Of a stretch of 54,626 bases of DNA, positions 13,222 through 22,417 are shown one piece after another. The stretch is from Acidobacteriota bacterium (lineage in GTDB: Bacteria; Acidobacteriota; Terriglobia; Acidiferrales; 2-02-FULL-67-57). The translations under genes and the position numbers were made by a program. The notes below the pieces were generated by a model. The model saw nothing but the letters and a program-made list of their open reading frames with translations, was not told the origin of the DNA and made no database searches. The stretch spans positions 1-54,626 of the forward strand of contig JACZYA010000005.1 of NCBI GenBank assembly GCA_022571295.1, written 5' to 3'. Numbering within the stretch: position 1 is the first letter of the stretch; each line of letters opens with the position of its first letter.

Positions 13222-14973
13222 ATGCGTCGCTTTTGCAACCGGTTCCTTCCCGCCCTTCTCCTGTTTGCGCTGGCGTTCCCGCCTTCGCCGACCGCTGCCC
13301 AAGCGCCTGACACCGCCACCGGCTCCGACGGAATGGTGGTAGCGGCGGAACCCTTCGCCGCCGAAGCGGGGCTCGAAATTCTCAAACAGGGAGGCAATGC
13401 CGTGGACGCCGCGGTGGCGGTGGGCTTCGCCCTGGCGGTCACCTACCCGCAAGCCGGCAACCTCGGCGGCGGCGGCTTTATGCTCATCCGTATGGCCGAC
13501 GGCCGCGCCGCCCTGGTGGACTACCGCGAAGCTGCTCCCGGCGCGGCCCACCGTGACATGTACCTGGACGCCGAAGGCAACCTCGTCCCCCAGGCCAGCA
13601 CCGTCGGCTGGCGCGCCGTCGGCGTACCCGGCGCGGTGGCGGGCCTGACCCTGGCCCAGGAAAAATTCGGCGCCCTGCCCCTAAAGAAAGTTATGGCGCC
13701 CGCCATCCGCCTGGCCGAAAAAGGCTTCCCGGTGAGCGAACGCCTCGCCCAGGAACTGCGCGACGCTGCGCCTTTACTCTCGCAGTTCCCGGAGAGCCGC
13801 CGGATTTTCCTCCGCAACGGCCGCTACTATGAACCGGGCGAAACTTTCCGGCAGAAAGACTTGGCCCGAACCCTGAAGAAAATTGCCAAGCGCGGCGCGC
13901 GTGCCTTCTACCAGGGTTCCATCGCCAAGCGCTTCGCGCGCGAAATGAAGCGCCACCACGGGCTCATCACCCGCGCCGACCTGCGCCGCTACCAAGCTCG
14001 CGTGCGCCAACCGCTGCTCGGGCACTTCCGGGGCTACGAAATCCTGGGCGCCCCGCCGCCCAGCTCCGGCGGCGTGGCCGTGCTCGAAATGCTGAACATC
14101 CTCGACCCACTGCTGCCTCCCGACGCGGAACCCCTGGCACCCCAAACCATCCACTTGATGACAGAAACCATGCGCCGCGCCTTCGCCGACCGCGCCCGTT
14201 TTCTCGGCGATGCCGACTTCGCCTCCGTGCCCGTGCGCGGCCTGCTCGACCTTGGCTATGCCCGAGCGCTGCGCGCCTCCATCGACCCTGCGCGCGCTTC
14301 CGCCAGTGAGCAACTTTCCCTGCCCGACCCGCCGGGGTATGAAGCGCGTTCCGGCAACCGCGCGGTCCTGGCCCCGCGCCGCGAAAGTGCCAACACCACC
14401 CACTTCTCCGTCGTGGACGGCACAGGCAACGCCGTCGCCACCAGCATCACCATCAACTCTTTTTTCGGCAACGGCGTCACCCTCCCCGGCCTCGGGTTCC
14501 TGCTCAACAACGAGATGGACGACTTCACCGCCAAGCCCGGCGCCCCCAACGCACTCTTCGACCTGGTGCAGTCGCAAGCCAACAAGATCGAACCCGGCAA
14601 GCGTCCGCTCTCTTCCATGTCGCCCACCATCGTCATCCGCAACGGCGAAGTTATCCTGGCGCTTGGCAGTCCCGGCGGCCCCCGCATCATCAACGCCGTT
14701 CTCCTGGTGCTGCTGAACCGGCTGGCCTTTGGCCGCCCGCTGGCGGAGGCGGTGGCGCTGCCCCGCTACCACCACCAGTGGATGCCTGACACCCTCTTCC
14801 TGGAAAAAAACCTCTTCAGCCAGGAACAGCTCGACGCCCTCGCCGCCCGCGGCCACGCACTGCGCGAACGCGAATCCATCGGAGCCGTCAACGCCATCGA
14901 GCGCGACCCGGCCACCGGCCGGCTCACCGGCGTGAGCGACGCCCGCCGCCGGGGCGTGGCACGAGGCTTCTGA
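13222..14973 (+). CDS. ggt: Gamma-glutamyltransferase (glutathione hydrolase)
   Basis: 583-residue N-terminal-nucleophile hydrolase, exported by a signal peptide (RFLPALLLFALAFPPSPTAAQA). It cleaves gamma-glutamyl bonds of glutathione and transfers the glutamyl group to water or amino acids in the periplasm. The autoprocessing site and nucleophile are the Thr in NTTHFSVVD (about residue 392), splitting the chain into large and small subunits. KQGGNAVDAAVAVGF, NLGGGGFM, and the later PLSSMSPTIV and GSPGGPRII are conserved. The longer frame from 13159 adds residues before the signal peptide and is rejected. The stop overlaps the next start (TGATG), so translation is coupled. Confidence 0.9.
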   Translation: MRRFCNRFLPALLLFALAFPPSPTAAQAPDTATGSDGMVVAAEPFAAEAGLEILKQGGNAVDAAVAVGFALAVTYPQAGNLGGGGFMLIRMADGRAALVDYREAAPGAAHRDMYLDAEGNLVPQASTVGWRAVGVPGAVAGLTLAQEKFGALPLKKVMAPAIRLAEKGFPVSERLAQELRDAAPLLSQFPESRRIFLRNGRYYEPGETFRQKDLARTLKKIAKRGARAFYQGSIAKRFAREMKRHHGLITRADLRRYQARVRQPLLGHFRGYEILGAPPPSSGGVAVLEMLNILDPLLPPDAEPLAPQTIHLMTETMRRAFADRARFLGDADFASVPVRGLLDLGYARALRASIDPARASASEQLSLPDPPGYEARSGNRAVLAPRRESANTTHFSVVDGTGNAVATSITINSFFGNGVTLPGLGFLLNNEMDDFTAKPGAPNALFDLVQSQANKIEPGKRPLSSMSPTIVIRNGEVILALGSPGGPRIINAVLLVLLNRLAFGRPLAEAVALPRYHHQWMPDTLFLEKNLFSQEQLDALAARGHALRERESIGAVNAIERDPATGRLTGVSDARRRGVARGF

Positions 14974-15824
14974 TGCCGTTCACCGAACGCGCGCTCTCCA
15001 CTCACTTGTTCGTCAACCAGCGCTTGACGGCGCCCATCCTGCACCAGATTGAGCAGGCCGGCATCCGCTCGGTGGAAATCTTCTGCGCCAAGCAGCACTT
15101 CGACTACTCCAACCCCGAGCAGGTGCGGGAGTTGGCGGCTTGGTTCCGCGACCACCAGCTCCAACTCCGCTCCCTGCACGCCCCCTTGTACAAAGACGAA
15201 GAATGGGGCCGCAGCCACAGCAGCGCCACCGTCAACATCGCCGAGCCCGAGCGCATGCGCCGCCTGCAATCAGTGGATGAAATCAAGCGCGCCCTCGAAG
15301 TGGCCGAGCACATCCCCTTCCGTTACCTGGTGCAACACCTGGGCACCTCCCACGAAGAATACCAGCAGAAAAAATTCGACGCCGCTTACTCCAGTCTGGA
15401 GCCCCTGAAACTATTTGCCACGCAGCGCGGCGTGCAGATTCTGTTGGAAAACATTCCCAATGAACTTTCCACTCCCCAGCGACTGCTCGAGTTCCGCCTC
15501 TACACCCGCATGGCCGACCTGCGCATCTGCTTCGATATCGGCCACGCCCACCTGACCGGCGGAGTGGTGCCCGACTTCGAAGCGCTGCGCGACCTGGTGA
15601 TCTCCACTCACATCCACGACAACCGCGGCGACCGCGACGACCACCTCTTCCCTTTCCAGGGCACCATCGACTGGGAGGCCGCCCTGCGCGCCTTCGCCGC
15701 CGCCAAGAACGACTTCCCCTTGCAGCTCGAACTGCGCGACCACGGCGAGTTCTCCCAGCCGCTGGAAAAAGCGCTGGAAATCTTCGAGCGTCTGGAAGAG
15801 CTTTCCGTCGCCCCGCACTCCTGA
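14973..15824 (+). CDS. Sugar phosphate isomerase/epimerase-like TIM barrel
   Basis: 283-residue xylose-isomerase-like (AP endonuclease family 2) barrel. Typical elements are [79 protein letters not shown] and LQLELRD, which supply the usual metal-binding Glu/His/Asp set. The substrate is unknown. It overlaps ggt by one base and is followed by asnS 5 bp later, forming an operon-like run. The neighbours do not point to a sugar pathway. Confidence 0.78.
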   Translation: MPFTERALSTHLFVNQRLTAPILHQIEQAGIRSVEIFCAKQHFDYSNPEQVRELAAWFRDHQLQLRSLHAPLYKDEEWGRSHSSATVNIAEPERMRRLQSVDEIKRALEVAEHIPFRYLVQHLGTSHEEYQQKKFDAAYSSLEPLKLFATQRGVQILLENIPNELSTPQRLLEFRLYTRMADLRICFDIGHAHLTGGVVPDFEALRDLVISTHIHDNRGDRDDHLFPFQGTIDWEAALRAFAAAKNDFPLQLELRDHGEFSQPLEKALEIFERLEELSVAPHS

Positions 15825-15829
15825 CGCCC

Positions 15830-17134
15830 ATGTCCGAGTTCACCATTGCTCAGGCCGCCCGCTTCCAGGGCCAGCAGGTCACCCTGCGCGGCTGGCTCTA
15901 CAACCTGCGCGAGTCCGGCAAGCTCCTCTTCCCCCAGTTCCGCGACGGCACCGGCATCATGCAGGCGGTGGTCTCCAAAGCCGACGTCAGCTCGGAAGTG
16001 TGGGAGCGCGCGACTACCTTGACCCAAGAGTCCAGCGTCATCGCCCACGGCACCGTCCGCGCCGACAAGCGTGCCCCCGGCGGCTACGAGTTGGTGCTCA
16101 ACGACCTCACGGTCGTCCAGCGCGTCCCCACCGACCAGCCCTATCCCATCTCCCCCAAAGAGCACGGCGTGGACTTCCTGATGAGCCAGCGCCACCTCTG
16201 GATGCGCTCTGCCAAGCAGTCTGCCCTGCTCCGCCTGCGCCACGAAGTCATCGCCGCCATCCGCGACTTCTTCGACTCCAACGGCTTCATCCTCACCGAC
16301 GCCCCCATCCTCACCCCCGCAGCCTGCGAGGGCACTACTACCCTGTTCGAACTCGACTACTTCGACCTCGGCCCCGCTTACCTCACCCAGTCGGGCCAGC
16401 TCTACATTGAGGCCACCGCCGCCGCTCTCGGCAAGGTCTATTGCTTCGGGCCTACCTTCCGCGCCGAGAAATCCAAGACCCGGCGCCACCTGACCGAGTT
16501 CTGGATGGTCGAGCCCGAGCTGTCCTTCGCCACCCTGGACGACTTGATGAAGTTGGGCGAAGACTTGGTGACGCACATCGTGGCCCGCGTGCTGGAGCGC
16601 CGCCGCCCGGAATTGGAAACGCTGGAGCGCGACACCAGTAAGCTGGAAAACGTCCGTCCCCCCTTCCACCGCCTCAGCTACGACGATGCGCTGAAGCTGC
16701 TGCACCAGAAAGGCAGCCAGCTTCCCTGGGGCGAAGACCTGAGCGGAGCCGACGAGACCTTCATCTCCCAGCAGTTCGATAAGCCGGTCATCGTCCACCG
16801 CTACCCCGCCAAGGCCAAAGCTTTCTACATGGAGCCCGACCCGGAGCGCCCCGAGCTCGCCCTCTGCATGGACATGCTGGCGCCGGACGGCTATGGCGAG
16901 ATCATCGGCGGCAGCCAGCGCATCGACAGCTACGATCTACTGCTCAAACGTTTGCGCGAAAACAACCTGCCCGAAGACGCCTTCCAGTGGTACCTCGACC
17001 TGCGCCGCTACGGCAGCGTTCCCCACGGCGGCTTCGGGCTGGGCGTCGAGCGCACCGTCGCCTGGATTGCCGGCATCTCCCACATCCGTGAAACCATTCC
17101 ATTCCCGCGCATGATTTATCGCATCTACCCATAA
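15830..17134 (+). CDS. asnS: Asparaginyl-tRNA synthetase
   Basis: Class IIb aminoacyl-tRNA synthetase of 434 residues that charges tRNA-Asn with asparagine. An N-terminal OB-fold anticodon-binding domain ([15 protein letters not shown]) is followed by the class II core: motif 2 [19 protein letters not shown] and motif 3 [13 protein letters not shown], ending [28 protein letters not shown] and the PRMIYR ending match AsnRS rather than AspRS. Having AsnRS means Asn-tRNA can be made directly, without an obligatory amidotransferase route. It follows the TIM-barrel gene by 5 bp. Confidence 0.92.
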   Translation: MSEFTIAQAARFQGQQVTLRGWLYNLRESGKLLFPQFRDGTGIMQAVVSKADVSSEVWERATTLTQESSVIAHGTVRADKRAPGGYELVLNDLTVVQRVPTDQPYPISPKEHGVDFLMSQRHLWMRSAKQSALLRLRHEVIAAIRDFFDSNGFILTDAPILTPAACEGTTTLFELDYFDLGPAYLTQSGQLYIEATAAALGKVYCFGPTFRAEKSKTRRHLTEFWMVEPELSFATLDDLMKLGEDLVTHIVARVLERRRPELETLERDTSKLENVRPPFHRLSYDDALKLLHQKGSQLPWGEDLSGADETFISQQFDKPVIVHRYPAKAKAFYMEPDPERPELALCMDMLAPDGYGEIIGGSQRIDSYDLLLKRLRENNLPEDAFQWYLDLRRYGSVPHGGFGLGVERTVAWIAGISHIRETIPFPRMIYRIYP

Positions 17135-17142
17135 GGTTCCCT

Positions 17143-17408
17143 ATGCCCGGCAAAGTCTCCATCATTGGCGTCCCGATGGATCTGGGCGCAGACCGCCGCG
17201 GGGTGGACATGGGCCCGTCTGCCCTGCGCGTCGCCGGCCTGAACAGCCGCCTCAGTGCTCTGAGCTACTCGGTGGACGACCGGGGCAATATCTCGGTGCG
17301 CGTCCCGGAGATGTGGTGGAAACCAACCCGGTGATTGACCTGAGCAACAGCACCGCCCAACTGGGGGTGGAGCTGGTGCTCTCGGCCCTGGGCAAGAAGA
17401 TTCTTTGA
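17143..17408 (+). pseudogene. Arginase remnant: both ends present, catalytic core deleted and frame broken
   Basis: The first 50 or so codons read like an arginase N-terminus ([25 protein letters not shown]). The frame stops at 17334 after an unrelated tail. In another frame, from about 17311 to the stop at 17408, the sequence reads [19 protein letters not shown] then [11 protein letters not shown], the arginase C-terminus. About 200 residues, including all the Mn-binding Asp/His motifs, are gone and the two ends are out of frame. It cannot be a functional ureohydrolase. It sits 8 bp after asnS and 58 bp before a MITE-like element. Confidence 0.8.
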
Positions 17409-17465
17409 TGGTATCTCTACCAGTTGTAGCATAGTAGGTGGGCCGTAGAAGTGAGGAGACGAATG

Positions 17466-17605
17466 GGTAGTGAGCCAATTTCACGCCGGCCTCTCGATTC
17501 CGGCACTCTCTCCTCTTACGTCCAACCCGGTGGCCCCTGCCACCGGGAAGGCATCCCTTTCCCAGCGGCTGGGGCCGCTGGGTTGGACAAAATTAACGCA
17601 CTACC
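17466..17605. mobile_element. MITE-like element, GGTAGTG family, copy 2
   Basis: 140 bp with 16-bp terminal inverted repeats matching at 13 positions (17466-17481, GGTAGTGAGCCAATTT; 17590-17605, AAATTAACGCACTACC). Inside an outer stem GTCCAACCC/GGGTTGGAC (17520-17528/17580-17588) are two hairpins: CCCGGTGGC-CCCT-GCCACCGGG (17526-17547) and CCCAGCGGC-TGGG-GCCGCTGGG (17561-17582). The 38-bp spacer 17482-17519 contains CGATTCCGGCACTC, related to the spacer of the 36-kb copy in inverse orientation. No protein is encoded. Confidence 0.75.
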
Positions 17606-17660
17606 GACGAAGAGGCGGGATCACCCGCTACAACATCAACCCGTGGGAGCGGAGGAAACT

Positions 17661-19418
17661 ATGAAGACACTGATTCTGGTCGGACTGCTGGTGGTGACGC
17701 CTTTCGCTTTGACGGCGCAGGCGCCCGAAGGCGCGGCCCTGCCCCGTGCCAGCGAGTCTATCACCGTCTCCGGCCCGCCCGGCGCCATCATCAGCTTCCG
17801 TCCGCGTGGCACCACCACGGTGGAGCTCAGGGGAACCGAGCACATTCCCCGCGCCTTCATCTCCCTCAAGGTGCAAAGCCGCCGCGGCTTCGTGGAAATT
17901 GACATCAACCGCGGCGCCATCAAGGGTCTTGAGCCGCCCTGGACTTTTGGCCCCGACTTCCTCACCTACGTCCTCTGGGTGGTATCAGTGGACGGCGCCG
18001 CCAGCAACATCGGCGAGATTACCTTCGAGCGCGGCCAACCCATCAGCATCAACGTCACTACCCCCTACCAGACCTTCTGGATGATGGTCACGGCCGAGCC
18101 CGACTTTGCCGTCCACGACCCCAGCCCGGTGGTGGTGCTGGTGAGCCAGAGCCAGGCGGACATCTCCACCGGCAACAAAGGCTTCCCCATCCCGGGCCGC
18201 CTGATCTATCACACCAACTACACGCAGTACAAAATCGGCGAGCTGGCGGAGGAACCCACCGGCGCGCCCATCCACTTGCTGCAAGCCCGCAAGGCCATCG
18301 AGTTCGCCTCCCAATCGGGCATCCTGGCAACCCCGACGTCCCGAGACACCGAGTCGCTGCCCGAAGAGGAGCGCACCCGTGAGACGCTGGAGGTGGCGCG
18401 CTCCTACCTCGCCCAGGCCGAGCTCGAGTTCCGGCGCGGCGGCCGCAACGACCAGACCATTCAGTTCGCTCGCGCCGCCACCCAGATTGCCGAGAATGCC
18501 CGCGCCCTGGCCCTGGGCGCCGTCGGCGGCCTCGCCGTCCTGCAGCTCGAGCGCGAACTCGACAAACTGGAGGCTGACGTCGAACCCTTGCGGCGGGCGG
18601 CGGACGAAGCCCGCCTAGCATTGGCCCGCAGCCAGCGCGAACTCGCCAGCCTGCGCGAGCAACTCACGGAAATTGACAGCCTGGGCGACCAGCTCGCCCA
18701 ACTCGAAGCGGCGCTCGACCGCGAACGCGGCCTCACCAGAGAGTTGGAAAGCCAGCTGCTCGCCCTGCGCGAACAAATCTCCTTGCTGGAAGGGCGACTG
18801 GGAACCGCCGGACAGGAGGCGGCCGGCTTGCGCAGCGACCGCAACGCCATCTGCGCTGAGCTCAACAAGCAGCTCTCCTCGCTCGGACAGCTCACCGAAA
18901 CCGGCGGAGACCTCATGCTGAACCTCGCCTCCGACATCCTCTTCGACTTCAACCGCTACGACCTCCGCCCCGCCGCCCGCGAAACCCTGGCCAAGCTGGC
19001 GGTGCTGCGGCTGATGCTCTTCTCCCGCGCCGCTGTCCGCTATGAAGGGCACACCGACCTGGCGGGCGAGGAAGACTACAACCAGTGGCTTTCCGAGCAG
19101 CGCGCCCTGGCGGTGTACCGCTACTTTCTCCAAGACCGTCTCTCCTACGCGGCGCAGGCGAGTGATCGGGCCGACGCGCAAGAAAAATCTCGCAGCGTCG
19201 AGGCGTTGCTGAACATGAACTTCAACGCCGCGCGCCGGGCCCCCGACCGTCGCCAGGAACTGCTCGGCCGCCTGGGCGACGCCGTTACCGGCCGAGGGAT
19301 GCGCGAACCGCTGATCCCCGTACAAGGCGCCAACGAGGAGAACCGCCGCGTCACCCTCATCTTCCCCGAAGCTCAGGCCGGGCAACTGAGCTCCCTGTGC
19401 GCCGCTGCAACGAGATGA
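17661..19418 (+). CDS. OmpA-family outer membrane protein with long coiled coil
   Basis: 585-residue exported protein. The start at 17661 is set by GGAGGAAACT before [12 protein letters not shown], a signal peptide; the longer frame runs through a MITE-like element. The order is a beta-rich N-terminal region (about 30-210), a long Ala/Leu/Glu/Arg coiled coil (about 220-410, with [17 protein letters not shown]), then a C-terminal OmpA-like peptidoglycan-binding domain: [30 protein letters not shown] and [10 protein letters not shown]. The OmpA domain carries a roughly 50-residue insertion (about [12 protein letters not shown] to DAVTGRGM). It is likely anchored between outer membrane and murein. 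ddl follows 6 bp later. Confidence 0.8.
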   Translation: MKTLILVGLLVVTPFALTAQAPEGAALPRASESITVSGPPGAIISFRPRGTTTVELRGTEHIPRAFISLKVQSRRGFVEIDINRGAIKGLEPPWTFGPDFLTYVLWVVSVDGAASNIGEITFERGQPISINVTTPYQTFWMMVTAEPDFAVHDPSPVVVLVSQSQADISTGNKGFPIPGRLIYHTNYTQYKIGELAEEPTGAPIHLLQARKAIEFASQSGILATPTSRDTESLPEEERTRETLEVARSYLAQAELEFRRGGRNDQTIQFARAATQIAENARALALGAVGGLAVLQLERELDKLEADVEPLRRAADEARLALARSQRELASLREQLTEIDSLGDQLAQLEAALDRERGLTRELESQLLALREQISLLEGRLGTAGQEAAGLRSDRNAICAELNKQLSSLGQLTETGGDLMLNLASDILFDFNRYDLRPAARETLAKLAVLRLMLFSRAAVRYEGHTDLAGEEDYNQWLSEQRALAVYRYFLQDRLSYAAQASDRADAQEKSRSVEALLNMNFNAARRAPDRRQELLGRLGDAVTGRGMREPLIPVQGANEENRRVTLIFPEAQAGQLSSLCAAATR

Positions 19419-19424
19419 GGGACG

Positions 19425-20588
19425 ATGGCGAAACTGCGCGTCGGTGTTCTGTTCGGTGGGCGCTCCAGTGAGCACGAAGTCTCGCTGGTCTCCGCCGCCG
19501 CGGTGCTCCGCAGCCTCGACCCGCAAAAGTACGACGTCGTCCCCATCGGCATCACCAAAGACGGCCGGTGGATGCTACCTCCTCCGGTCAGTGGCGCTCT
19601 GACCCACGCGAGCTTGCGGAAAGCCCTGGGAGAGGCTACCCCCGTGCTCCTGCCGGCCGAGCCCGGTTCCACTTCGCTGATTCCCCTAAATTCTTCTCCG
19701 TCGCCAGCGGCACAACCGGAAACTTCTTCTTCCTCTCTTCACCTCGACGTCGTCTTCCCTGTCCTGCACGGCACTTTCGGCGAGGACGGCACCGTGCAGG
19801 GGCTGCTGGAGCTCGCCAGTATCCCCTACGTCGGCGCCGACGTCTTGGGCTCAGCCGTGGGCATGGACAAGGAAGTCCAGAAGCGGCTTTTCTTGCAGGC
19901 CAAGCTACCCGTCGTGTCCTACCTCTGCGTGCGTCGGCACGCGTGGGAAACTCAGCGGGAGAAAATTCTCGCCGCCATTCGCCGCCGCTTCCGCTTCCCG
20001 CTGTTTGTGAAGCCGGCGGCGCTGGGCTCTTCGATCGGCATCACCAAAGTGCGCAAAGCCGGCGAGCTGCCGCCGGCCATCGAGCACGCCGCCGAATTCG
20101 GCGAAAAAATCCTGATCGAGCGCGCCGTCCGCGCCCGCGAGTTCGAAGTCGCGATCCTCGGCAACCAGGAGCCCAGCGCCTCGCTGCCGGGCGAGGTGCT
20201 GCCAGCCCGCGACTTCTACGACTACACCGCCAAGTACCTGGAAGACACCACCCGCTTCCGCGTGCCGGCCAAACTTCCGCCGCCCAAGGTGCGCCGCCTG
20301 CAAGAGCTGGCGGTAGCTGCCTTCCGCGCCTGCGAGTGCGAAGGAATGGCGCGGGTGGATTTCCTGCTGGATCGCGCCAGCGGGAAAATTTTCATCAACG
20401 AGATCAACACCATCCCTGGCTTCACCGCCATCAGCATGTATCCCAAGTTGTGGGAGGCCAGCGGCCTGCCCTACCCGGCCTTGCTCGACCGCTTGATTCA
20501 ACTCGCGCTCGCACGGCATCAGCGCAAAGCCCGTACTCGCTACTCAGTCCAACTTCCGGCCCGGCGCGGCGGCGTGCTGAAAGAATAG
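19425..20588 (+). CDS. ddl: D-alanine--D-alanine ligase
   Basis: ATP-grasp ligase of 387 residues that makes the D-Ala-D-Ala end of the murein precursor. Seen are [14 protein letters not shown] at the N-terminus, [14 protein letters not shown], the [10 protein letters not shown] loop, [11 protein letters not shown] in the ATP site, DYTAKY, and [18 protein letters not shown] at the C-terminus. The omega-loop Tyr context (FYDYTAKY) indicates D-Ala specificity rather than a D-lactate ligase. A roughly 30-residue Ser/Pro-rich insertion ([17 protein letters not shown]) lies in the N-terminal domain. It follows the OmpA-family gene by 6 bp. Confidence 0.92.
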   Translation: MAKLRVGVLFGGRSSEHEVSLVSAAAVLRSLDPQKYDVVPIGITKDGRWMLPPPVSGALTHASLRKALGEATPVLLPAEPGSTSLIPLNSSPSPAAQPETSSSSLHLDVVFPVLHGTFGEDGTVQGLLELASIPYVGADVLGSAVGMDKEVQKRLFLQAKLPVVSYLCVRRHAWETQREKILAAIRRRFRFPLFVKPAALGSSIGITKVRKAGELPPAIEHAAEFGEKILIERAVRAREFEVAILGNQEPSASLPGEVLPARDFYDYTAKYLEDTTRFRVPAKLPPPKVRRLQELAVAAFRACECEGMARVDFLLDRASGKIFINEINTIPGFTAISMYPKLWEASGLPYPALLDRLIQLALARHQRKARTRYSVQLPARRGGVLKE

Positions 20589-20606
20589 CCCCGCCGCCAA
20601 CGCGCA

Positions 20607-20695
20607 ATGTCTTAACCCCGCACCGATCCCCCAGGCCCCTAAATCCCACGGGCGCAAGCCCGCGGGCTGAACCTTGCAGGTTCGCTCAAGAATTG
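20607..20695. repeat. Degenerate GGTAGTG-family element copy
   Basis: TGTCTTAACCCCGCACCGAT then CCCCCAGGCCCCT matches the left half of the 36-kb element base for base over long stretches. The second hairpin survives as CCCACGGGC-GCAA-GCCCGCGGG with one mismatch, and TTCGCTCAA matches the right spacer. The first hairpin has lost its 3' arm. Confidence 0.55.
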
Positions 20696-20697
20696 GT

Positions 20698-20752
20698 GGG
20701 GCAGACATTCTTGTCTGCCTCTCCCGCGCCGCGCAGACAAGAATGTCTGCGC
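20698..20752. repeat. GCAGACATTCTTGTCTGC inverted pair
   Basis: GGCAGACATTCTTGTCTGCC and GCGCAGACAAGAATGTCTGC face each other across about 11 bp. Each is itself near-palindromic. They lie in the 299-bp gap between ddl and the small membrane protein; no gene is seen in the gap. Confidence 0.65.
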
Positions 20753-20887
20753 CACTGTACTCTTGAACGCTTCAAGCACCGAGCCCCGGCACAACTGTTT
20801 GCACCGGCTGGCTCCATTTGCTACGCTTTCCGTGGAGTGATTACGTTTCTTTCCCGGCGCGCACGCTGGAAAAGAGCCGCGCAGACT

Positions 20888-21358
20888 ATGACACTGCTGG
20901 ACCCTCAACCCCCGCCGCCACCCAACCCCTGGCCCAAGCGCATCCTGGTCGCGCTGGTGCTCGTCCTAGCGGTCGGCAGCGTGCTCTACTGGCAGTTCCG
21001 CTACTACGGAGAAGAAAAACAGGTCGAGCAGTTCATGGACGCTCTGGTCGCCGGCGACTATCCCCACGCCTACCAACTTTGGAAGCCCAGTCCCAGCTAC
21101 CGGTACCAAGCTTTCCTCGAAGACTGGGGCGAGATCAGCACCTGGGGCAGGATTCACAGCTACAAAATCGTGCGGGTGGAGGAAAGCAAATCCCCGCTGC
21201 TTCGCGTGCCGGGGCCGGGAGGCACGGGCGCGCGCACGATTGAGCTCTCGGGCCAAAGTTCGGGCCTGGTAATCAGCGTGCGCATCAACCGGCGACTCCA
21301 ACCGGAGCGCATCTGGGTGGAGAGGAAAGACAAGAGCCTCTCCTTCCCGCCCTTCTAG
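20888..21358 (+). CDS. Small membrane-anchored protein, unknown function
   Basis: 156 residues: a proline-rich cytoplasmic N-terminus (DPQPPPPPNPWPKR), one transmembrane helix (ILVALVLVLAVGSVLYW), then a soluble domain containing EEKQVEQFMDALVAGDYPHA and YRYQAFLEDWGEIS. That domain resembles small DUF4878/NTF2-type extracytoplasmic folds, but I cannot name it securely. The start at 20888 places the helix correctly; longer in-frame extensions are repeat or ddl antiframe. It converges on and overlaps the heptose kinase gene by 4 bp. Confidence 0.65.
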   Translation: MTLLDPQPPPPPNPWPKRILVALVLVLAVGSVLYWQFRYYGEEKQVEQFMDALVAGDYPHAYQLWKPSPSYRYQAFLEDWGEISTWGRIHSYKIVRVEESKSPLLRVPGPGGTGARTIELSGQSSGLVISVRINRRLQPERIWVERKDKSLSFPPF

Positions 21359-22416
21359 GTTTTCCCGCCGCGGTTGCCCAGCGCAGCGCGCAACTCCTCC
21401 GCCGTACAGACTGCGGTTCCCAGTTTTCCCACCACCACTCCGGCGGCGGCGTTGGCCAGCCGGGCCGCTTCCAGGACGCGGGCGCCCGCCACCACCGCCA
21501 GCGTTAGAGTTGCCATCACCGTGTCGCCGGCGCCGGTGACGTCGAACACTTCCCAGGGCTTGGTCCGGTCCGCCGCCAGACTGGCCCGCCGCGGCGGGCT
21601 GGCCCCACCGCTGGCCCTACCTTTAGCGGGGCTGGCGCGGCTCGCCCGCTCGAACACTCTCATGCCTTCGCTGCCCAGCGTCAGAACCAGCGCTTCGCAC
21701 GGATAGCGCGCCAGCAGGTGGCGGCCCACCAGCTCCAGCGCCTTTGCGCTGCGGATGCGGATTCCGGCCATCTCTTCCGCGCGCTGTTTGCTCACTTGCA
21801 CCAGCCGCACTCCCGGCTCCAGCCTGCGGTCCACCTTGAGGTCAACGAACACCGGCACCCCGGCGCGCCGGGCGCTTCCAATAATCTCTTCCAACAGCGC
21901 GTCGGTCAGAACGCCCTTGTCGTAATCGGACAGCACCAGCGCGTCCAACCCAGGCAGCGCCCGCCGGACCCGGGAGGCAAGCCGGGCCTGCTCCCGCTCC
22001 GGCAACGGTTCGGTGTCTTCCCAATCCACGCGCACCACGTGATGGTGCAGGGCAATGATGCGCGTCTTGACCGTGGTGACGCGCTTCCGCACCACCACCA
22101 GCGCATCTTTGGCTCCCGCCACTTGGTGCAACTTCCGACGCAGCAGCCGCCCGCTCGTGTCCGCCCCCACCACTCCCAGCGCCAGCGGACGCGCGCCGAG
22201 CGCTGCCAGGTTCGCCACCACGTTGCCGGCGCCGCCCAGTCGCGCGTCTTCGCCGTCGGGGGCCACGCGCACCAGCGGCACCGGGGCCTCCGGTGAAATG
22301 CGCGCGACGCTGCCGCGGATGAAGCGGTCGAGCATGAAGTCGCCCACCACTCCAATCCGCCGCCCGCGGAAACGCCGCAGCAAAGTTGCGGGATGCAAGC
22401 GTGCCATACCAGCCAC
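21355..22416 (-). CDS. PfkB-family heptose 7-phosphate kinase (HldE kinase-domain type)
   Basis: 353-residue ribokinase-fold sugar kinase matching the first domain of HldE/RfaE, which phosphorylates D-glycero-D-manno-heptose 7-phosphate at C1 in ADP-heptose synthesis. Evidence is GVVGDFMLDRFIRGSVARIS, EAPVPLVRV, LGGAGNVVANLAALGA, SDYDKGVLT and the catalytic DVTGAGDT. The cytidylyl/adenylyl domain of bifunctional HldE is absent, so a separate HldC is needed. An Ala/Arg/Ser/Gly-rich insertion of about 25 residues (from ASRASPAKGRASGG) sits just before WEVFDVTGAGD and looks repeat-derived. It lies 1 bp after the heptosyltransferase gene; gmhA at 51 kb supplies the preceding step. Confidence 0.82.
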   Translation of the reverse strand: MAGMARLHPATLLRRFRGRRIGVVGDFMLDRFIRGSVARISPEAPVPLVRVAPDGEDARLGGAGNVVANLAALGARPLALGVVGADTSGRLLRRKLHQVAGAKDALVVVRKRVTTVKTRIIALHHHVVRVDWEDTEPLPEREQARLASRVRRALPGLDALVLSDYDKGVLTDALLEEIIGSARRAGVPVFVDLKVDRRLEPGVRLVQVSKQRAEEMAGIRIRSAKALELVGRHLLARYPCEALVLTLGSEGMRVFERASRASPAKGRASGGASPPRRASLAADRTKPWEVFDVTGAGDTVMATLTLAVVAGARVLEAARLANAAAGVVVGKLGTAVCTAEELRAALGNRGGKT

Positions 22417-22417
22417 C

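Noticed and set aside
13774-14856. 360-codon minus-strand frame
   Set aside because: Antisense shadow of gamma-glutamyltransferase.
19425-20588. Possible D-Ala--D-lactate ligase (vancomycin-resistance type)
   Set aside because: The omega-loop reads DYTAKY, as in ordinary D-Ala-D-Ala ligases, and no vanH or vanX genes are near.
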